This document shows, in pieces, positions 1 to 8,884 of a stretch of 64,000 nt of DNA. The translations under genes and the position numbers were made by a program. The number at the start of each line of letters is the position of its first letter. Position 1 is the first letter of the stretch. The stretch is from contig NZ_VCJS01000018.1 of NCBI RefSeq assembly GCF_005893125.1, positions 1 through 64,000 on the forward strand, written 5' to 3'. Origin of the DNA: Nonomuraea basaltis (GTDB taxonomy: Bacteria > Actinomycetota > Actinomycetes > Streptosporangiales > Streptosporangiaceae). The notes under the pieces are model-generated. The model saw nothing but the letters and a program-made list of their open reading frames with translations, was not told the origin of the DNA and made no database searches.

Positions 1-2
1 GC

Positions 3-2372
3 CCACCCGCCCACGCACCAGGCGGCAAAGCACGCGGCCAGGCACCGGACCGCGCCACCGACGCGGCCGCGCACGCATCAGGGCGTGTCGCCGACGCAGC
101 CGAAGGACGTCGTTCTCGGGAAGCGTGCTTTGTGGACCTGTCACTCGTGGACGGCCCCGGGCAGGTGGCGTTGGCCGTCCTTGGGGCGCTCGGGCTGCGG
201 GAGTCGGCGCTCTGGCCGCCCCTCGCGGCAGCCGGGCGGCCCGATCCGGCCGAGCGGCTGGTGGCGGCGCTAGCCGAGCAGGACCTGACGCTCATCCTGG
301 ACAACTGCGAGCACGTCATCGCCGAGGCCGCCACGCTCGTCCGGCGTCTGCTCGCCGCCTGCCCTTGCCTAACCGTCCTGGCCACCAGCAGGGAGCCGCT
401 GGGCATCACCGGCGAGCACCTGGTCCCGCTGGCTCCCCTGTCCACCCCGCCGCCGGACGCCGAGGATCCGTACGGTTATCCCGCCGTCAGGCTGTTCGCT
501 GACCGGGCGGCGACCGTGCGGCAGGGCTTCTCGGTCGGGCCCGGCAACGTGGATGCGGTGCTGCGGATCTGCTCGGCGCTCGACGGCCTGCCGCTGGCCA
601 TCGAGCTGGCGGCGGCCCGGGTGCGTACGTTCGGCGTGGACGAGATCGCCGCCCGCTTGGCCGAACACGGCAGGTTCAGGCTGCTCTCGCGCGGCGATCG
701 CACAGCCGCCGCCCGCCACCAGACGCTCCACTCGGTTGTGGAGTGGAGTTGGAGCCTCCTGGACGCCGAGGAGCAGGCGCTGGCCAGGCGGTTCTCGGTG
801 TTCGCCGGGGGAGCGAGCCTGGCGGCGGTCGAGGGGATCTGCGGCGTGGACCCCGCCGAGGCGCTCATGGGCCTGGTGGACAAGTCACTGGTCGAGACCG
901 ACGGCGAGCGCTACCACATGCTCGACACCATCCGGCTGTTCTGCGCGCAACGGCTGGCGGAGGCGGGCGAGGACGAGCGGCTGCGGCAGGCCCACGCCGC
1001 CTGGTTCCTGGAGCTCGCCCAGCGCGCCGACGATCACCTCTATCGGGCCGAGCAGCTGGACTGGATGGCGCGGCTGTCGGCCGACAACGCCAACCTGCTG
1101 GCGGCGCTGCGCTGGAGCGTGGAGCGCGCCAGGACGACGGCGTTGCGGCTGGTGGCGGCGCTGGGGATGTACTGGTGGCTGAGCGGGCGGCGCGACCAGG
1201 CCACCGGACCCGCCGTACGCCTCCTGGACGCGATCGGCCAGGAACCGCCCGCCGGGATGGCCGAGGAATACGTGCTGACCGTGCTGCACGCCGTACCCGA
1301 CGCCGGGTCGTCGCACTGGGAACGGGCACGGGCGATCGTCGAGTCGCTGGACCGGCCGATGCGCTACCGGTTCGGCGTGGCCCTGTGGGGAATGATCGCG
1401 GGCCCGCCCGCCACGACCGGACGGCGGTATCAGGCCCTGGGCTCCGATCCGTGGAGCCAGGCGCTCGGCACGCTCGGGGAGGCGCTGATGGCGCTGCTGA
1501 GCGGCGAGGTCGCGCAGGCCGAGCGGGAGCTGGAGTCGGTGCTGGCGGCCTTCGGTGAGGTGGGCGAGCGCTGGGGAAAGGCTCAGGCGCTCGACTGGCT
1601 CGCCTTGATCGCGGGATGGCGCGGCGAGTGGGCGCACGCCATGGGACTGTGGCAGGAGGCGATCGAGCTGCTCGAAGAGCTCGGCGCGCTGGAGGAACTG
1701 GTCGACGTGCTGGTACGCCGGTCCGACGCGCACTGCCGGGCCGGCGACCTCCTGGCCGCGCGCGTCGACTGCGAGCGCGCGGCCGAACCCGCGCGCCGCC
1801 TCGGGTGGCCGGAGCTGACGGCTCGGGTCAACCTGTCGCTGGGCGAGATCGCCCGGTTCGAGGGCGATCTGACGGAGGCGGCTCGGCGGCTCAGCGCCGC
1901 GCTGCGCACTTTGGCGGAGAACGGCGGGTTCACCGTCACGGGCACCAGGTCGCACGTGCTGACGGCGCTGGGCCGCCTGGCCGAGGCGACCGGCCACACC
2001 GCCGAGGCCGGGCGCAGGCACCACGAGGCGCTGGCCGTCGCGCTCAGGTCGCCGATGATCACCGATCTCGCCGACGCCGCCGAGGGCCTGGCCGGCCACG
2101 CCCTCCTCACCGGTACGACCCCGCTGCCCGGCGGCACGGCAGAGCAGGCGACAGGGCAGGCGAGGCACGCGCCCGGCGAGATGGAGCGGGCGGCGCTGCT
2201 GCTCGGCATAGGCGTGGCGCTACGTGGCATGGCGGTGACCGGTGATCGGGACGTCGCCAGGATCGCCGCCGCCGCCACGGAGGTCCTGGGCCCGGAGGCG
2301 TTCGCTACGGCGTTCGCCAGGGGCGCGGCCATGGGCAGGGACGATGCGCTGGCGGCGCTGGCCCGGCGGTGA
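3..2372 (+). CDS. ATPase-type (AfsR/NB-ARC-like) transcriptional regulator, 5' end outside window
   Basis: The reading frame is open to the left edge, so the N-terminus, including the Walker A loop and any DNA-binding domain, is missing. About 790 codons remain. Visible are a Walker B-like strand (LTLILDNCEH, nt 285-314), the TSREPL sensor (about nt 387), the GLPLAIELAAARV motif (about nt 586-624), then a winged-helix segment with SLLDAEEQALARRFSVFAGG, followed by a long alpha-helical TPR-like C-terminus to the stop. This order is that of STAND/AfsR-type activators. A GTG at 132 is only an internal valine of the conserved FVDLSLVDG strand. The flavin monooxygenase 90 nt downstream on the same strand is a plausible target. 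Whether the lost N-terminus is SARP, LuxR or another domain cannot be told. Confidence 0.85.
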   Translation, partial: PPAHAPGGKARGQAPDRATDAAAHASGRVADAAEGRRSREACFVDLSLVDGPGQVALAVLGALGLRESALWPPLAAAGRPDPAERLVAALAEQDLTLILDNCEHVIAEAATLVRRLLAACPCLTVLATSREPLGITGEHLVPLAPLSTPPPDAEDPYGYPAVRLFADRAATVRQGFSVGPGNVDAVLRICSALDGLPLAIELAAARVRTFGVDEIAARLAEHGRFRLLSRGDRTAAARHQTLHSVVEWSWSLLDAEEQALARRFSVFAGGASLAAVEGICGVDPAEALMGLVDKSLVETDGERYHMLDTIRLFCAQRLAEAGEDERLRQAHAAWFLELAQRADDHLYRAEQLDWMARLSADNANLLAALRWSVERARTTALRLVAALGMYWWLSGRRDQATGPAVRLLDAIGQEPPAGMAEEYVLTVLHAVPDAGSSHWERARAIVESLDRPMRYRFGVALWGMIAGPPATTGRRYQALGSDPWSQALGTLGEALMALLSGEVAQAERELESVLAAFGEVGERWGKAQALDWLALIAGWRGEWAHAMGLWQEAIELLEELGALEELVDVLVRRSDAHCRAGDLLAARVDCERAAEPARRLGWPELTARVNLSLGEIARFEGDLTEAARRLSAALRTLAENGGFTVTGTRSHVLTALGRLAEATGHTAEAGRRHHEALAVALRSPMITDLADAAEGLAGHALLTGTTPLPGGTAEQATGQARHAPGEMERAALLLGIGVALRGMAVTGDRDVARIAAAATEVLGPEAFATAFARGAAMGRDDALAALARR

Positions 2373-2459
2373 ACCGGCAGTCGCCCCCCTGACAGGCGAG
2401 GGCGCGGCTGTCAGCCGGTAGTCGCCACGCTGTCAGCGGCGGTGGCGAAGCTCTCGGGC

Positions 2460-3602
2460 ATGAAGAACGCGAACATCCTCGTCTCCGGCGCCAGCATCGC
2501 CGGCCCCGCCCTCGCCCACTGGCTCATCCGGTACGGGTTCAACGTGACCCTCGTCGAGAAGGCCCCGGGTCTGCGCCCCGGCGGTCAGGCCGTGGACTTC
2601 AAGGGCGAGACGCACCGCACGGTCCTGACCCGCATGGGGATCCTTGAGGACGTACGGAAGCTCCAGACCGGCGGGACCGACCAGCTGATCGTCGACGCGA
2701 ACGGCCGCACGCTGGCGGTCATGCCCGGCGAGTTCACCGGCGGCGACCTCGAGATCGGGCGCGGCGACCTATCCATGATCCTGTACGAGCGAACGGCCCC
2801 GGCCTGCGAGTACGTCTTCGGCGACTCGATCACCTCGCTCACCGAGACCGCGGGCGGTGTCCACGTCACCTTCGAACGCTCCGCGCCCCGCACGTTCGAC
2901 CTGGTGGTGGGGGCTGACGGGATCCACTCCAACGTGCGCCGGCTGGCCTTCGGCCCCGAGGACGGCTACGTGCGGCACCTCGGCCACTACTACGCCCTGG
3001 TGGAGCTCGACGAGGACTTCGGCGCGGTCCCGAAGATGTACAACGAGCCCGGCCGGCTGGTCGCCGTCGGCGGGCCGAAGGCGGACGCGTTCTTCACCTT
3101 CGCCTCCGACCGGCTGGACTACGACCGCTACGACGCCGGACAGCAGAAGGACATCCTGGCGCGCGTCTACGCGGGCATGGGCTGGCAGGTGCCCGCCGTC
3201 ATGGAGGCGGTGCGCCGTGCCGGCGACGTCTACCTCGACTCGCTCAGCCAGGTCAGGATCGACCGCTACCACCAGGGCCGCGTGGTGCTGCTCGGCGACT
3301 CGGCCTACGGCAACACCCTGGGCGGCTTCGGCACCGGTCTGGCCGTGGTGGGGGCGTACGTGCTGGCGGGCGAGCTGGCCGCGGCCGGCGGCGATCACCA
3401 CGTGGCCTTCGCCGAGTACGAGCGGCAGCTCCGCGGGTACGCCAAGATCGCCAAGAACGGCAACGCAGGCCCCTTCCTCGCCCCCGCGACCCCGGCCAGG
3501 ATCCGGATGCGCAACTGGATGTTCAAGTACCGCTTCCTGCTGGCTTTGATGATGAAGATAGGCGACAAGTTCGCGACGGACATCGATCTGAAGAACTACT
3601 GA
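2460..3602 (+). CDS. FAD-dependent monooxygenase (PHBH/TetX-like)
   Basis: This is a 380-aa aromatic-hydroxylase-type flavoprotein. It has an N-terminal Rossmann motif VSGASIAGPALAHWL, a central GADGIHSNVRR motif (about residues 150-160) that contacts FAD and NADPH, and a GDSAYGNTLGGFGTG flavin motif (about 279-293). Together these are the class A flavin monooxygenase fingerprint. I place the start at ATG 2460; a GTG at 2442 would add six residues. The C-terminus is rich in Arg/Met and ends DIDLKNY. Substrates in this family range from polyketides to rifamycin and tetracyclines, and none can be assigned here. It follows a STAND-type regulator on the same strand, a pairing that suggests an inducible detoxification or tailoring enzyme. 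Confidence 0.9.
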   Translation: MKNANILVSGASIAGPALAHWLIRYGFNVTLVEKAPGLRPGGQAVDFKGETHRTVLTRMGILEDVRKLQTGGTDQLIVDANGRTLAVMPGEFTGGDLEIGRGDLSMILYERTAPACEYVFGDSITSLTETAGGVHVTFERSAPRTFDLVVGADGIHSNVRRLAFGPEDGYVRHLGHYYALVELDEDFGAVPKMYNEPGRLVAVGGPKADAFFTFASDRLDYDRYDAGQQKDILARVYAGMGWQVPAVMEAVRRAGDVYLDSLSQVRIDRYHQGRVVLLGDSAYGNTLGGFGTGLAVVGAYVLAGELAAAGGDHHVAFAEYERQLRGYAKIAKNGNAGPFLAPATPARIRMRNWMFKYRFLLALMMKIGDKFATDIDLKNY

Positions 3603-3635
3603 ACCTTCGTCCCATCGGCCGCATCCAACCCCAAC

Positions 3636-4211
3636 GTGATCAAATTTCAGCAGCTCACCACTCTGTCCGCCACCGTCATCGCCTCGACCGTGATCGCCGT
3701 CCCCGCCGCTCAGGCCGCCGAGCGCCCCTCCTGCCCGACCCCGGCCAAGGCGGAGGCGAAGCGCTCCCAGGACACCGAGACCGACCAGCCACCGAGGGGC
3801 GCGACGGCCATCAAGGGCGTCCGCGTCAACCACATCCCGAAGGGCTTCACGTACGGCGGGGTCGTGGTCAACAAGCACGACGGCATCACCGAGTACGGCT
3901 ACCAGTGGTCGGACGAACGGGACGACGTGGACCGCAAGCACAGGTGGCTGTGGGTGCGGGTGGTGTGCTGGCCGGCGGCCAGCAAGCTCGCGCAGCTGAA
4001 GAACGCCCCGTTCGAGCTGGGCACGTTCTCCGGCGACGCGAAGGCGGCGAAGATCGGCGGCCGCAAGGTGCTCACCCAGGTGGGCGACGGGGCGCTGGGC
4101 CACGGCAGGTACGCCGGCTGGGTCCAGCGCGAGGGCGTGGTCGTCACCGTGATGGCCTCCGAGCCCCTCGTGCCTCAGCTCGGCAAGATCATCAAGGGGA
4201 TCAGGCTGTGA
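3636..4211 (+). CDS. secreted hypothetical protein
   Basis: 191 aa from GTG 3636. Residues 1-28 form a Sec signal peptide (a weakly charged N-end, the hydrophobic stretch TVIASTVIAVPAAQA, cleavage near AQA-AE). The mature part is about 160 aa, has two cysteines (PSCP and RVVCWP) and alternating strands, and includes IPKGFTYGGVVV and VLTQVGDGALGHGRYAGWVQREGVVVTVMAS, which reads like a small beta-sheet domain. No family is recognised. The gene lies 33 nt after the monooxygenase and its last 11 nt overlap, tail to tail, the convergent methyltransferase gene. It may be co-transcribed with the monooxygenase, but nothing links it functionally. Confidence 0.75.
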   Translation: MIKFQQLTTLSATVIASTVIAVPAAQAAERPSCPTPAKAEAKRSQDTETDQPPRGATAIKGVRVNHIPKGFTYGGVVVNKHDGITEYGYQWSDERDDVDRKHRWLWVRVVCWPAASKLAQLKNAPFELGTFSGDAKAAKIGGRKVLTQVGDGALGHGRYAGWVQREGVVVTVMASEPLVPQLGKIIKGIRL

Positions 4212-5019
4212 GCCGCCCGACGCCTCCCTTGATGAGGACCCGGGGCACGCCGTCGATCAAGGGGAGGTGGGCTTCGTCCGGGCCGATGTGCCAGTCCTGG
4301 ACCGGCACCAGGCCGGGCCCGATCAGCTCGAACCCGTCGAACAGCCGCAGCACCTCCTCGTGCGTGCGGAATCTGCCCTGGGCCGACGTGCCGGCCGTCG
4401 CCATCGTGAGCTGACTGATCGCCTCCGGGTGGCTCTCCGCCATCGCGTGCGCGATGACCAGGTGACTGCCCGGCGCCATCCGCTCTCTGAAGGCGGCCAC
4501 GATCCCGGCGGGATCCTCCTCGTCCATGACGAAGTGCAGCACGCCGACCATGAGCACGCAGACCGGCTGTTCGAAGTCGATCAGGCCGATGACGTGCGGA
4601 TCGGCGAGAGTCTCCGCGGGGCGGCGCAGGTCGGCCTGGACGGAGGCGATGCCGGGGGCGTCGGCCAGCAGCACCTGGGCGTGCAGCCGCACCACCGGGT
4701 CGTAGTCGACGTAGACCACCCGGCAGGAGGCGTTCACCTCGCGGACGGTCTCGTGGATGCTCGGCGAGGTGGGGATGCCGGTGCCCAGGTCGATGAACTG
4801 CCGTGTGCCCTGCTCGGCCAGGTGGCGTACGGCGTCGATCTGGAAGCGGCGGTTGGCCCTGGCCACCAGGCGGGTGTCCGGGGCGACGGCGAGCAGCTTC
4901 TCGGCGATCGCGCGATCGACCGCGAGGTTGTCCTTGCCGCCGAGCAAATAGTCGTAAACCCGGGCAGAACTCGGGACACTCGGGTCGACACCGGGCGGAA
5001 CGCGTTCTAGCTCGGTCAC
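4201..5019 (-). CDS. SAM-dependent methyltransferase, DUF574 (PF04672-type)
   Basis: 272 aa from GTG 5019, which is preceded by TAAGGAGA eight nt upstream; upstream in-frame starts lack such a site. The order SSARVYDYLLGGKDN near the N-terminus, then FIDLGTGIPT (motif I, SAM binding), VVYVDYDPVV (motif II acidic loop) and VCVLMVGVLHFV is the signature of the actinobacterial DUF574 methyltransferases. These are abundant in Streptomyces and relatives and are mostly of unknown substrate. The fold is a Rossmann SAM-binding domain and no transmembrane segment is visible. The 3' end overlaps the convergent secreted protein gene by 11 nt. No pathway can be inferred from the neighbours. Confidence 0.9.
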   Translation of the reverse strand: MTELERVPPGVDPSVPSSARVYDYLLGGKDNLAVDRAIAEKLLAVAPDTRLVARANRRFQIDAVRHLAEQGTRQFIDLGTGIPTSPSIHETVREVNASCRVVYVDYDPVVRLHAQVLLADAPGIASVQADLRRPAETLADPHVIGLIDFEQPVCVLMVGVLHFVMDEEDPAGIVAAFRERMAPGSHLVIAHAMAESHPEAISQLTMATAGTSAQGRFRTHEEVLRLFDGFELIGPGLVPVQDWHIGPDEAHLPLIDGVPRVLIKGGVGRLTA

Positions 5020-5144
5020 TAGGGGCCGTCTCCTTAGCCACGTACAACGTGGAGGACATACTACTCGGCTCTGCCGGACCGAATGGCGCGGTACGGGATC
5101 ACCCCCTTCATCAGGGCGGGGAGCCAAAAAGAACACGTTCTCGT

Positions 5145-5353
5145 TTACCTGCCGGGCACGGCCTCAGCCAGGCGCGCGGCCAGGCCGCGCACGTGCTCGA
5201 CCAGCTCGTGCGCCCCGCAGGCACGGGGTAGCCCAGCTCGCGCAGCCGGTCCACGTCGCGGCGCACGGTGCGGGCGGTCACGCCGATCCGCCCCGCCAGC
5301 TCGGCGCCCGACCAGTCGCGAGGGGTCTGCAGCAGGGACAGGAGCCGGATCAT
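5145..5353 (-). pseudogene. decayed WYL/YafY-type transcriptional regulator
   Basis: Reading leftwards from ATG 5353, the first 45 or so residues (MIRLLSLLQTPRDWSGAELA, then RIGVTARTVRRDVDRLRELG) are an intact N-terminal HTH_11 domain of WYL regulators. The frame is then lost. A second frame carries AHELVEHVRGLAARLAEAVP and the stop at 5145, which matches the C-terminal helix of the same family. The whole middle of the roughly 320-aa protein (the WYL sensor domain) is gone. Visible remains span only about 210 bp, so this is a deletion remnant rather than a working gene. Confidence 0.7.
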
Positions 5354-5418
5354 CCCGTTCCGCCGCTGATCCTCCGCGAGCTCTTCGGCAGCCGCTGACA
5401 CCGGGGGCCAAAGACGGG

Positions 5419-5474
5419 CCCGGAGGTGAACAGGTGGAGACTGGAGGCGAACGGGTGGAGACCGGAGGTTAACG
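5419..5474. repeat. 21-bp tandem repeat, about 2.6 copies
   Basis: Units at 5433-5453 and 5454-5474 differ at only four positions (GGTGGAGAC followed by T/C GGAGG, then C/T, G/T and AACG), with a partial unit just before. Read on the minus strand the 21-bp period encodes a seven-residue repeat of the type SPPVxLR, upstream of the WYL remnant. The surrounding 5354-5649 interval holds no convincing gene. Confidence 0.7.
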
Positions 5475-5649
5475 GGCGGGAACGGGAGATCCGGGTGGGG
5501 ACCGGAAAAGCGCGGCTGGAGCCCTAATCCGGGGGTCGTACCAGAAATACAACCGGATGACCGATGCGCTCGCGGCTCGGACCTGTGCATCCTGGTGGGG
5601 GACGGATCCGGCGCGGGGCCCGGTCCGATCGGAGAGGAGCCACGAGGGC

Positions 5650-5835
5650 ATGGAGAACGCGGCAGGCCGCCCAACCGTGATCTTGGACAATGGCGTCGTC
5701 GGCAGGGTCATGCTGGCCCATTCCTACCGGCGCGACCTCGTGCTCGTGCTCGGCATGGACGGCACCCTGCTCAGCTGCCAACTCGACGACATCGCCTGCG
5801 TGGTCGGAGGCAAGCCACTCTGCCGCGACGGCTGA
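5650..5835 (+). CDS. small hypothetical protein
   Basis: 61 aa from ATG 5650, with GAGAGGAG about 10 nt upstream. An earlier in-frame start at 5557 is less likely, because its extra residues are low-complexity. The product has a hydrophobic beta-strand pattern (VILDNGVVGRVMLAHSY, then DLVLVLGMDGTLLSCQL) and no signal peptide or transmembrane helix. I recognise no family. It is the only plausible gene between the WYL remnant and the serine hydrolase. Confidence 0.5.
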   Translation: MENAAGRPTVILDNGVVGRVMLAHSYRRDLVLVLGMDGTLLSCQLDDIACVVGGKPLCRDG

Positions 5836-5889
5836 GCCCTGCGGGGCACCGACGGCTGAGCGCTGCGGGTCCTCCGGGATCCTCCGGGG

Positions 5890-6990
5890 TCAGCCGCGCG
5901 CGACGAGGTCGCCGATCCGCCCGGCCGCCGCGAAGTCGTTGGTGAACCGGTTCTTGGTGATCGCGAACGCCACCCCGGTCGCGGTGTCGGCCCAGGCCGC
6001 ACTGCCGCCCGCGCCCCCGACCCCGAACACCGTCGGGCTCTCCTCGGCCGTCGACGTGGGACCACCGATGCCGTACCCGAGCCCCCACACCGAGGGCATG
6101 CCGAAGATCTCGTCGACGCCGCTGGAGGCGACGGCCGTCACCTCGCGCAGCCGCTCGGCGGAGATCAGCCGCGTCCCGTCCACCTCGCCGAGCAGCGCCG
6201 CGTACATGCGTGCGATGGCCCTGGCCGAGGTCTTGCCGCCGGCGGGGATGTCGGCGGACAGGTAGTCGGACCGGTTGCCCAGCTCCGCTGACGGCATCAG
6301 CGTCATCGGCCCGGCCTTGAACATCGGCAGGTCCGCCGGCATCTCGCCCCACGCCGACATGTCCATCGGCGCATCCTCCAGCCTGGCCACCCGGGCGTGC
6401 TCCTTCTCCGGCATCCCGAAGTACAGCTCGTCGCCCACACCCAGCGGACCGGCCACGTCCTCCAGCAGGACCTGCGAGATCGGCTTGCCGGTGGCCCGCC
6501 GGACGATCTCGCCGACCAGGTATCCGAACGTGTAGGCGTGGTAGCCCATCTTGGTTCCCGGCTCCCACCACAGCTCGGCGTCCTCCAGCGCGGCGATCAT
6601 CTTGCCCCAGTCGCAGGCGTCCTCCGGTGTGGTGTCGAGCGGCACGCCAGGCACGCCCGCCGTGTGCGACAGCACGTGCCGTACGGTCACGCCCTGCTTG
6701 CCGTGCCGGCCGAACTCCGGCCACAGCTCGGCCACGGGCGTGTCATAGCCGAACAGCCCCCGCTCGACCAGCACGTGCGCGACGGTCGAGGTGGCGCCCT
6801 TGCCGATCGAGAAGTTGTAGAAGGGTGTGTCGGAGGTGACGGGCCGCCCGGTCTCGAAGTCGGCGACGCCCGCCACCACGTCCACGATCTGCCGGCCGTC
6901 GCGATAGACGGCCACCTGGAGCCCGCGTTCATCCCCGGACTCGACGAGTCTGTCGGCGGCTTCCTGCACCTGCTTCTGGAGGTCGGTCAT
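5890..6990 (-). CDS. serine hydrolase, beta-lactamase/EstB family
   Basis: 366 aa from ATG 6990, preceded by GAAGGA. The catalytic SxxK tetrad is SIGK (residues 61-64), after the usual TPFYNF strand. An HVLSHTAGVPG motif, the tyrosine segment GYHAYTFGYLVGEIV (YxN/YxS equivalent) and a C-terminal VFGVGGAGGSAAW strand (HxG/KTG equivalent) follow in the order of class C beta-lactamase-like esterases and D,D-peptidases. There is no signal peptide, so it is probably a cytosolic esterase. It is transcribed divergently from a TetR gene with a strong palindrome between them, so it is likely repressed by that regulator and induced by a small molecule it may hydrolyse. Confidence 0.92.
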   Translation of the reverse strand: MTDLQKQVQEAADRLVESGDERGLQVAVYRDGRQIVDVVAGVADFETGRPVTSDTPFYNFSIGKGATSTVAHVLVERGLFGYDTPVAELWPEFGRHGKQGVTVRHVLSHTAGVPGVPLDTTPEDACDWGKMIAALEDAELWWEPGTKMGYHAYTFGYLVGEIVRRATGKPISQVLLEDVAGPLGVGDELYFGMPEKEHARVARLEDAPMDMSAWGEMPADLPMFKAGPMTLMPSAELGNRSDYLSADIPAGGKTSARAIARMYAALLGEVDGTRLISAERLREVTAVASSGVDEIFGMPSVWGLGYGIGGPTSTAEESPTVFGVGGAGGSAAWADTATGVAFAITKNRFTNDFAAAGRIGDLVARG

Positions 6991-7044
6991 GGTGCGTCCT
7001 TCACTGCTCGCCATTGGAACTAGACGGTACAGTACTCAAGTCGG

Positions 7045-7073
7045 TACGGAACTGTCTAGTACTCTGTTCCGTA
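7045..7073. promoter_or_regulatory. candidate TetR operator in divergent intergenic region
   Basis: A perfect 8-bp inverted repeat, TACGGAAC (7045-7052) and GTTCCGTA (7066-7073), lies 17 nt before the TetR start and 55 nt before the serine hydrolase start. A second, longer-spaced pair, CTAGAC (7020-7025) and GTCTAG (7054-7059), overlaps it. The size and position fit autorepression and repression of the hydrolase by the adjacent TetR protein. Confidence 0.65.
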
Positions 7074-7090
7074 AGACGAGAAGGGACGCC

Positions 7091-7735
7091 ATGGCAGCGG
7101 AAGAGGACACCCGAACGGCACGCAAGCGCAGGCAGATCCTGGAGGCCGCGCGGCCGGTGTTCCTGCGCAACGGCTACGTGGGCACGAGCATGGACGAGGT
7201 GGCGGCGCTGGCGGCGGTGTCGAAGCAGACCGTCTACAAGCACTTCACCGACAAGGAGCAGCTCTTCACCAGCATCATCCTCGACACCACCGGTCAGGTG
7301 GACGGGCTGGCCAAGATGATCACGGTGGCACTGGACGACAGCGACGACCTGGAGAGGGACCTGGGCGAGCTGGCCAGGCAGTTCCTCGACGCGCTCATGC
7401 GGCCCGACCTGCTGCGGCTGCGCCGGCTGGTGATCGCCGAGGCCGACCGATTCCCGGACCTCGGCCGCACCTGGTACGAGCAGGGCTTCGAGCGCTCGCT
7501 GACGACCCTGACCACCGCCTTCGAGCGCCTGGCCGACCGCGGCCTGCTGCGCCTGGACGACCCGCGACTGGCCGCCGAGCACTTCGTCGGCCTGCTGCTG
7601 TGGGTCCCGGTGAACAAGGTCATGTTCTGGGGCGGCGGTGACCATTACACGCAGGCCGACCTCGAACGGCTCTCCGAGGCGGCCGTCGCGGCGTTCCTGC
7701 GCGCCTATGGAGCCTCTAACTCAGGAAACGCTTGA
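7091..7735 (+). CDS. TetR/AcrR family transcriptional regulator
   Basis: 214 aa from ATG 7091 (AAGGGA eight nt upstream). Residues 10-57 form the HTH: RRQILEAARPVFLRNGYVGT, then SMDEVAALAAVSKQTVYKHF and DKEQLF. The remainder is the all-helical ligand and dimerisation domain resembling TetR_C_33 or AefR-like proteins, including DALMRPDLLRLRRLVIAEADRF. The gene faces away from the serine hydrolase and presumably represses both through the intergenic palindrome. Its 3' end overlaps the convergent amidase gene by 20 nt. Confidence 0.93.
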   Translation: MAAEEDTRTARKRRQILEAARPVFLRNGYVGTSMDEVAALAAVSKQTVYKHFTDKEQLFTSIILDTTGQVDGLAKMITVALDDSDDLERDLGELARQFLDALMRPDLLRLRRLVIAEADRFPDLGRTWYEQGFERSLTTLTTAFERLADRGLLRLDDPRLAAEHFVGLLLWVPVNKVMFWGGGDHYTQADLERLSEAAVAAFLRAYGASNSGNA

Positions 7736-8504
7736 TCCCGTCGGCCAGGGAGGTGGCGATGCGCTCGCGGAATTTCGGGTCGGACAGCTTGGCCGCGTCG
7801 CCCCTGTTGCGCATGTTGCCGCACTCGACGAACACCACCGGCCGCTTCGACAGGTTGAGCCCGCCCAGGTCGGTGCGGGTCTGCAGCCCGTCCTTGCCGA
7901 TATAGGTGGAGTACGGCAGACCGGTGCCGGCCTGGTAGGCCTTGCGGATGGAGAGCCCGAGCCGGCGGGACGGCTCGACCACCTCGTCGTTGTGCCCGGG
8001 GAGCAGCCCGGGCATGATCACGTGGAATCCGTGTCCGTTCGGCGCGGCGCCGTCGCCGTGGATGGACACGACCGCGTCCGCCCTGGCCTCGTTGCCGAGG
8101 GCGGCCCGCTCGGTGATGCAGGGGCCGACGCCCTTGTCGTTGGGCCGGGTGAGCACGACCTTGGCGCCCATGCCCTGCAGAATCGGCTTGAGCCGCCCGG
8201 CGACGTCCCAGGTGAAGGCGTGCTCCTGATATCCGTCGTCGGTCTGGGTGCCGGTCGTGTTGCAGGCCTTGCGGCCGGTGATGATGTCGACCTGGCGGTT
8301 GATCTCCTCCGGGTGCGCGGCGTTGCCGCCGTTGTGGCCGGGGTCGATCACCACGGTCTTCCCGGCCAGCGCCCCCTTGGTGGGCGACTTGGTGGGCGAC
8401 GGTGCCGCGGGCGGGGCAGCCTCCTCCTGCGCGGCCGGCACGGCGCCGCCGCACGCGGTGGACAGCGCGGTCAGTGCGGTGAGTGCCACGAGGTTCGCGC
8501 GCAT
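7716..8504 (-). CDS. N-acetylmuramoyl-L-alanine amidase lipoprotein (Amidase_3)
   Basis: 262 aa from ATG 8504. A lipoprotein signal ends in the lipobox LSTAC, followed by a Pro/Ala/Ser/Thr linker. The catalytic domain shows the zinc ligands of Amidase_3: DPGHNGG (first His), a downstream Glu in the segment around DGYQEHAFTWDVA, SIHGDG (third ligand) and the catalytic Glu in VVFVECGNMRN. The layout resembles mycobacterial Rv3717, which cleaves the lactyl-Ala bond of peptidoglycan peptides. Expected location is the outer face of the membrane, in cell-wall turnover. It is monocistronic and convergent with the TetR gene. Confidence 0.93.
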   Translation of the reverse strand: MRANLVALTALTALSTACGGAVPAAQEEAAPPAAPSPTKSPTKGALAGKTVVIDPGHNGGNAAHPEEINRQVDIITGRKACNTTGTQTDDGYQEHAFTWDVAGRLKPILQGMGAKVVLTRPNDKGVGPCITERAALGNEARADAVVSIHGDGAAPNGHGFHVIMPGLLPGHNDEVVEPSRRLGLSIRKAYQAGTGLPYSTYIGKDGLQTRTDLGGLNLSKRPVVFVECGNMRNRGDAAKLSDPKFRERIATSLADGIKRFLS

Positions 8505-8884
8505 GGGCACGACCGTACCGGGCGGCGTGCGACACACCCAACACCCGGCTGACCTGCTGTTTCGTGTCGCGGTGCGTTACGGCATGTCATGTCGCGCGCC
8601 GCCTGCGGCTTCAGCGGCCCCGGTGTGCGGCGTGGACGGATCGCGCAGGTCCTGAACGAGCAGCACGTCCGACAGCCCGCGGGAGGTGGCCTCGTCATGA
8701 ATCGGACATCACCCATAGCCGATAAATCATCACGCTAAGCGCTATTTCCTGTCATTATCCGGACTTTCCACAAATAGGGCCTACCCGGGCGATGTCGTTC
8801 TTGATAGATATTTCGGCTGGCGGTCACACGCTGCTCCCTAAGCCGGTCATCCTTAAAAGACGATAGTGAGCGGACCGATTCAAG
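8505..8884. other. 380-bp intergenic region without a confident gene
   Basis: Separates the leftward amidase from the rightward GPP34 gene. The part from about 8700 to 8880 is clearly AT-richer than its surroundings (for example around TAAATCATCACGC and TTGATAGATATTTC) and probably carries the GPP34 promoter. On the minus strand, about 8580-8700, a short open stretch containing SRGLSDVLLVQDLRDP looks protein-like but has no start codon and may be a gene remnant. Confidence 0.4.

Noticed and set aside
5354..5649. Tandem 21-bp units as a CRISPR array
   Set aside because: Fewer than three full units, no spacers and no cas genes.
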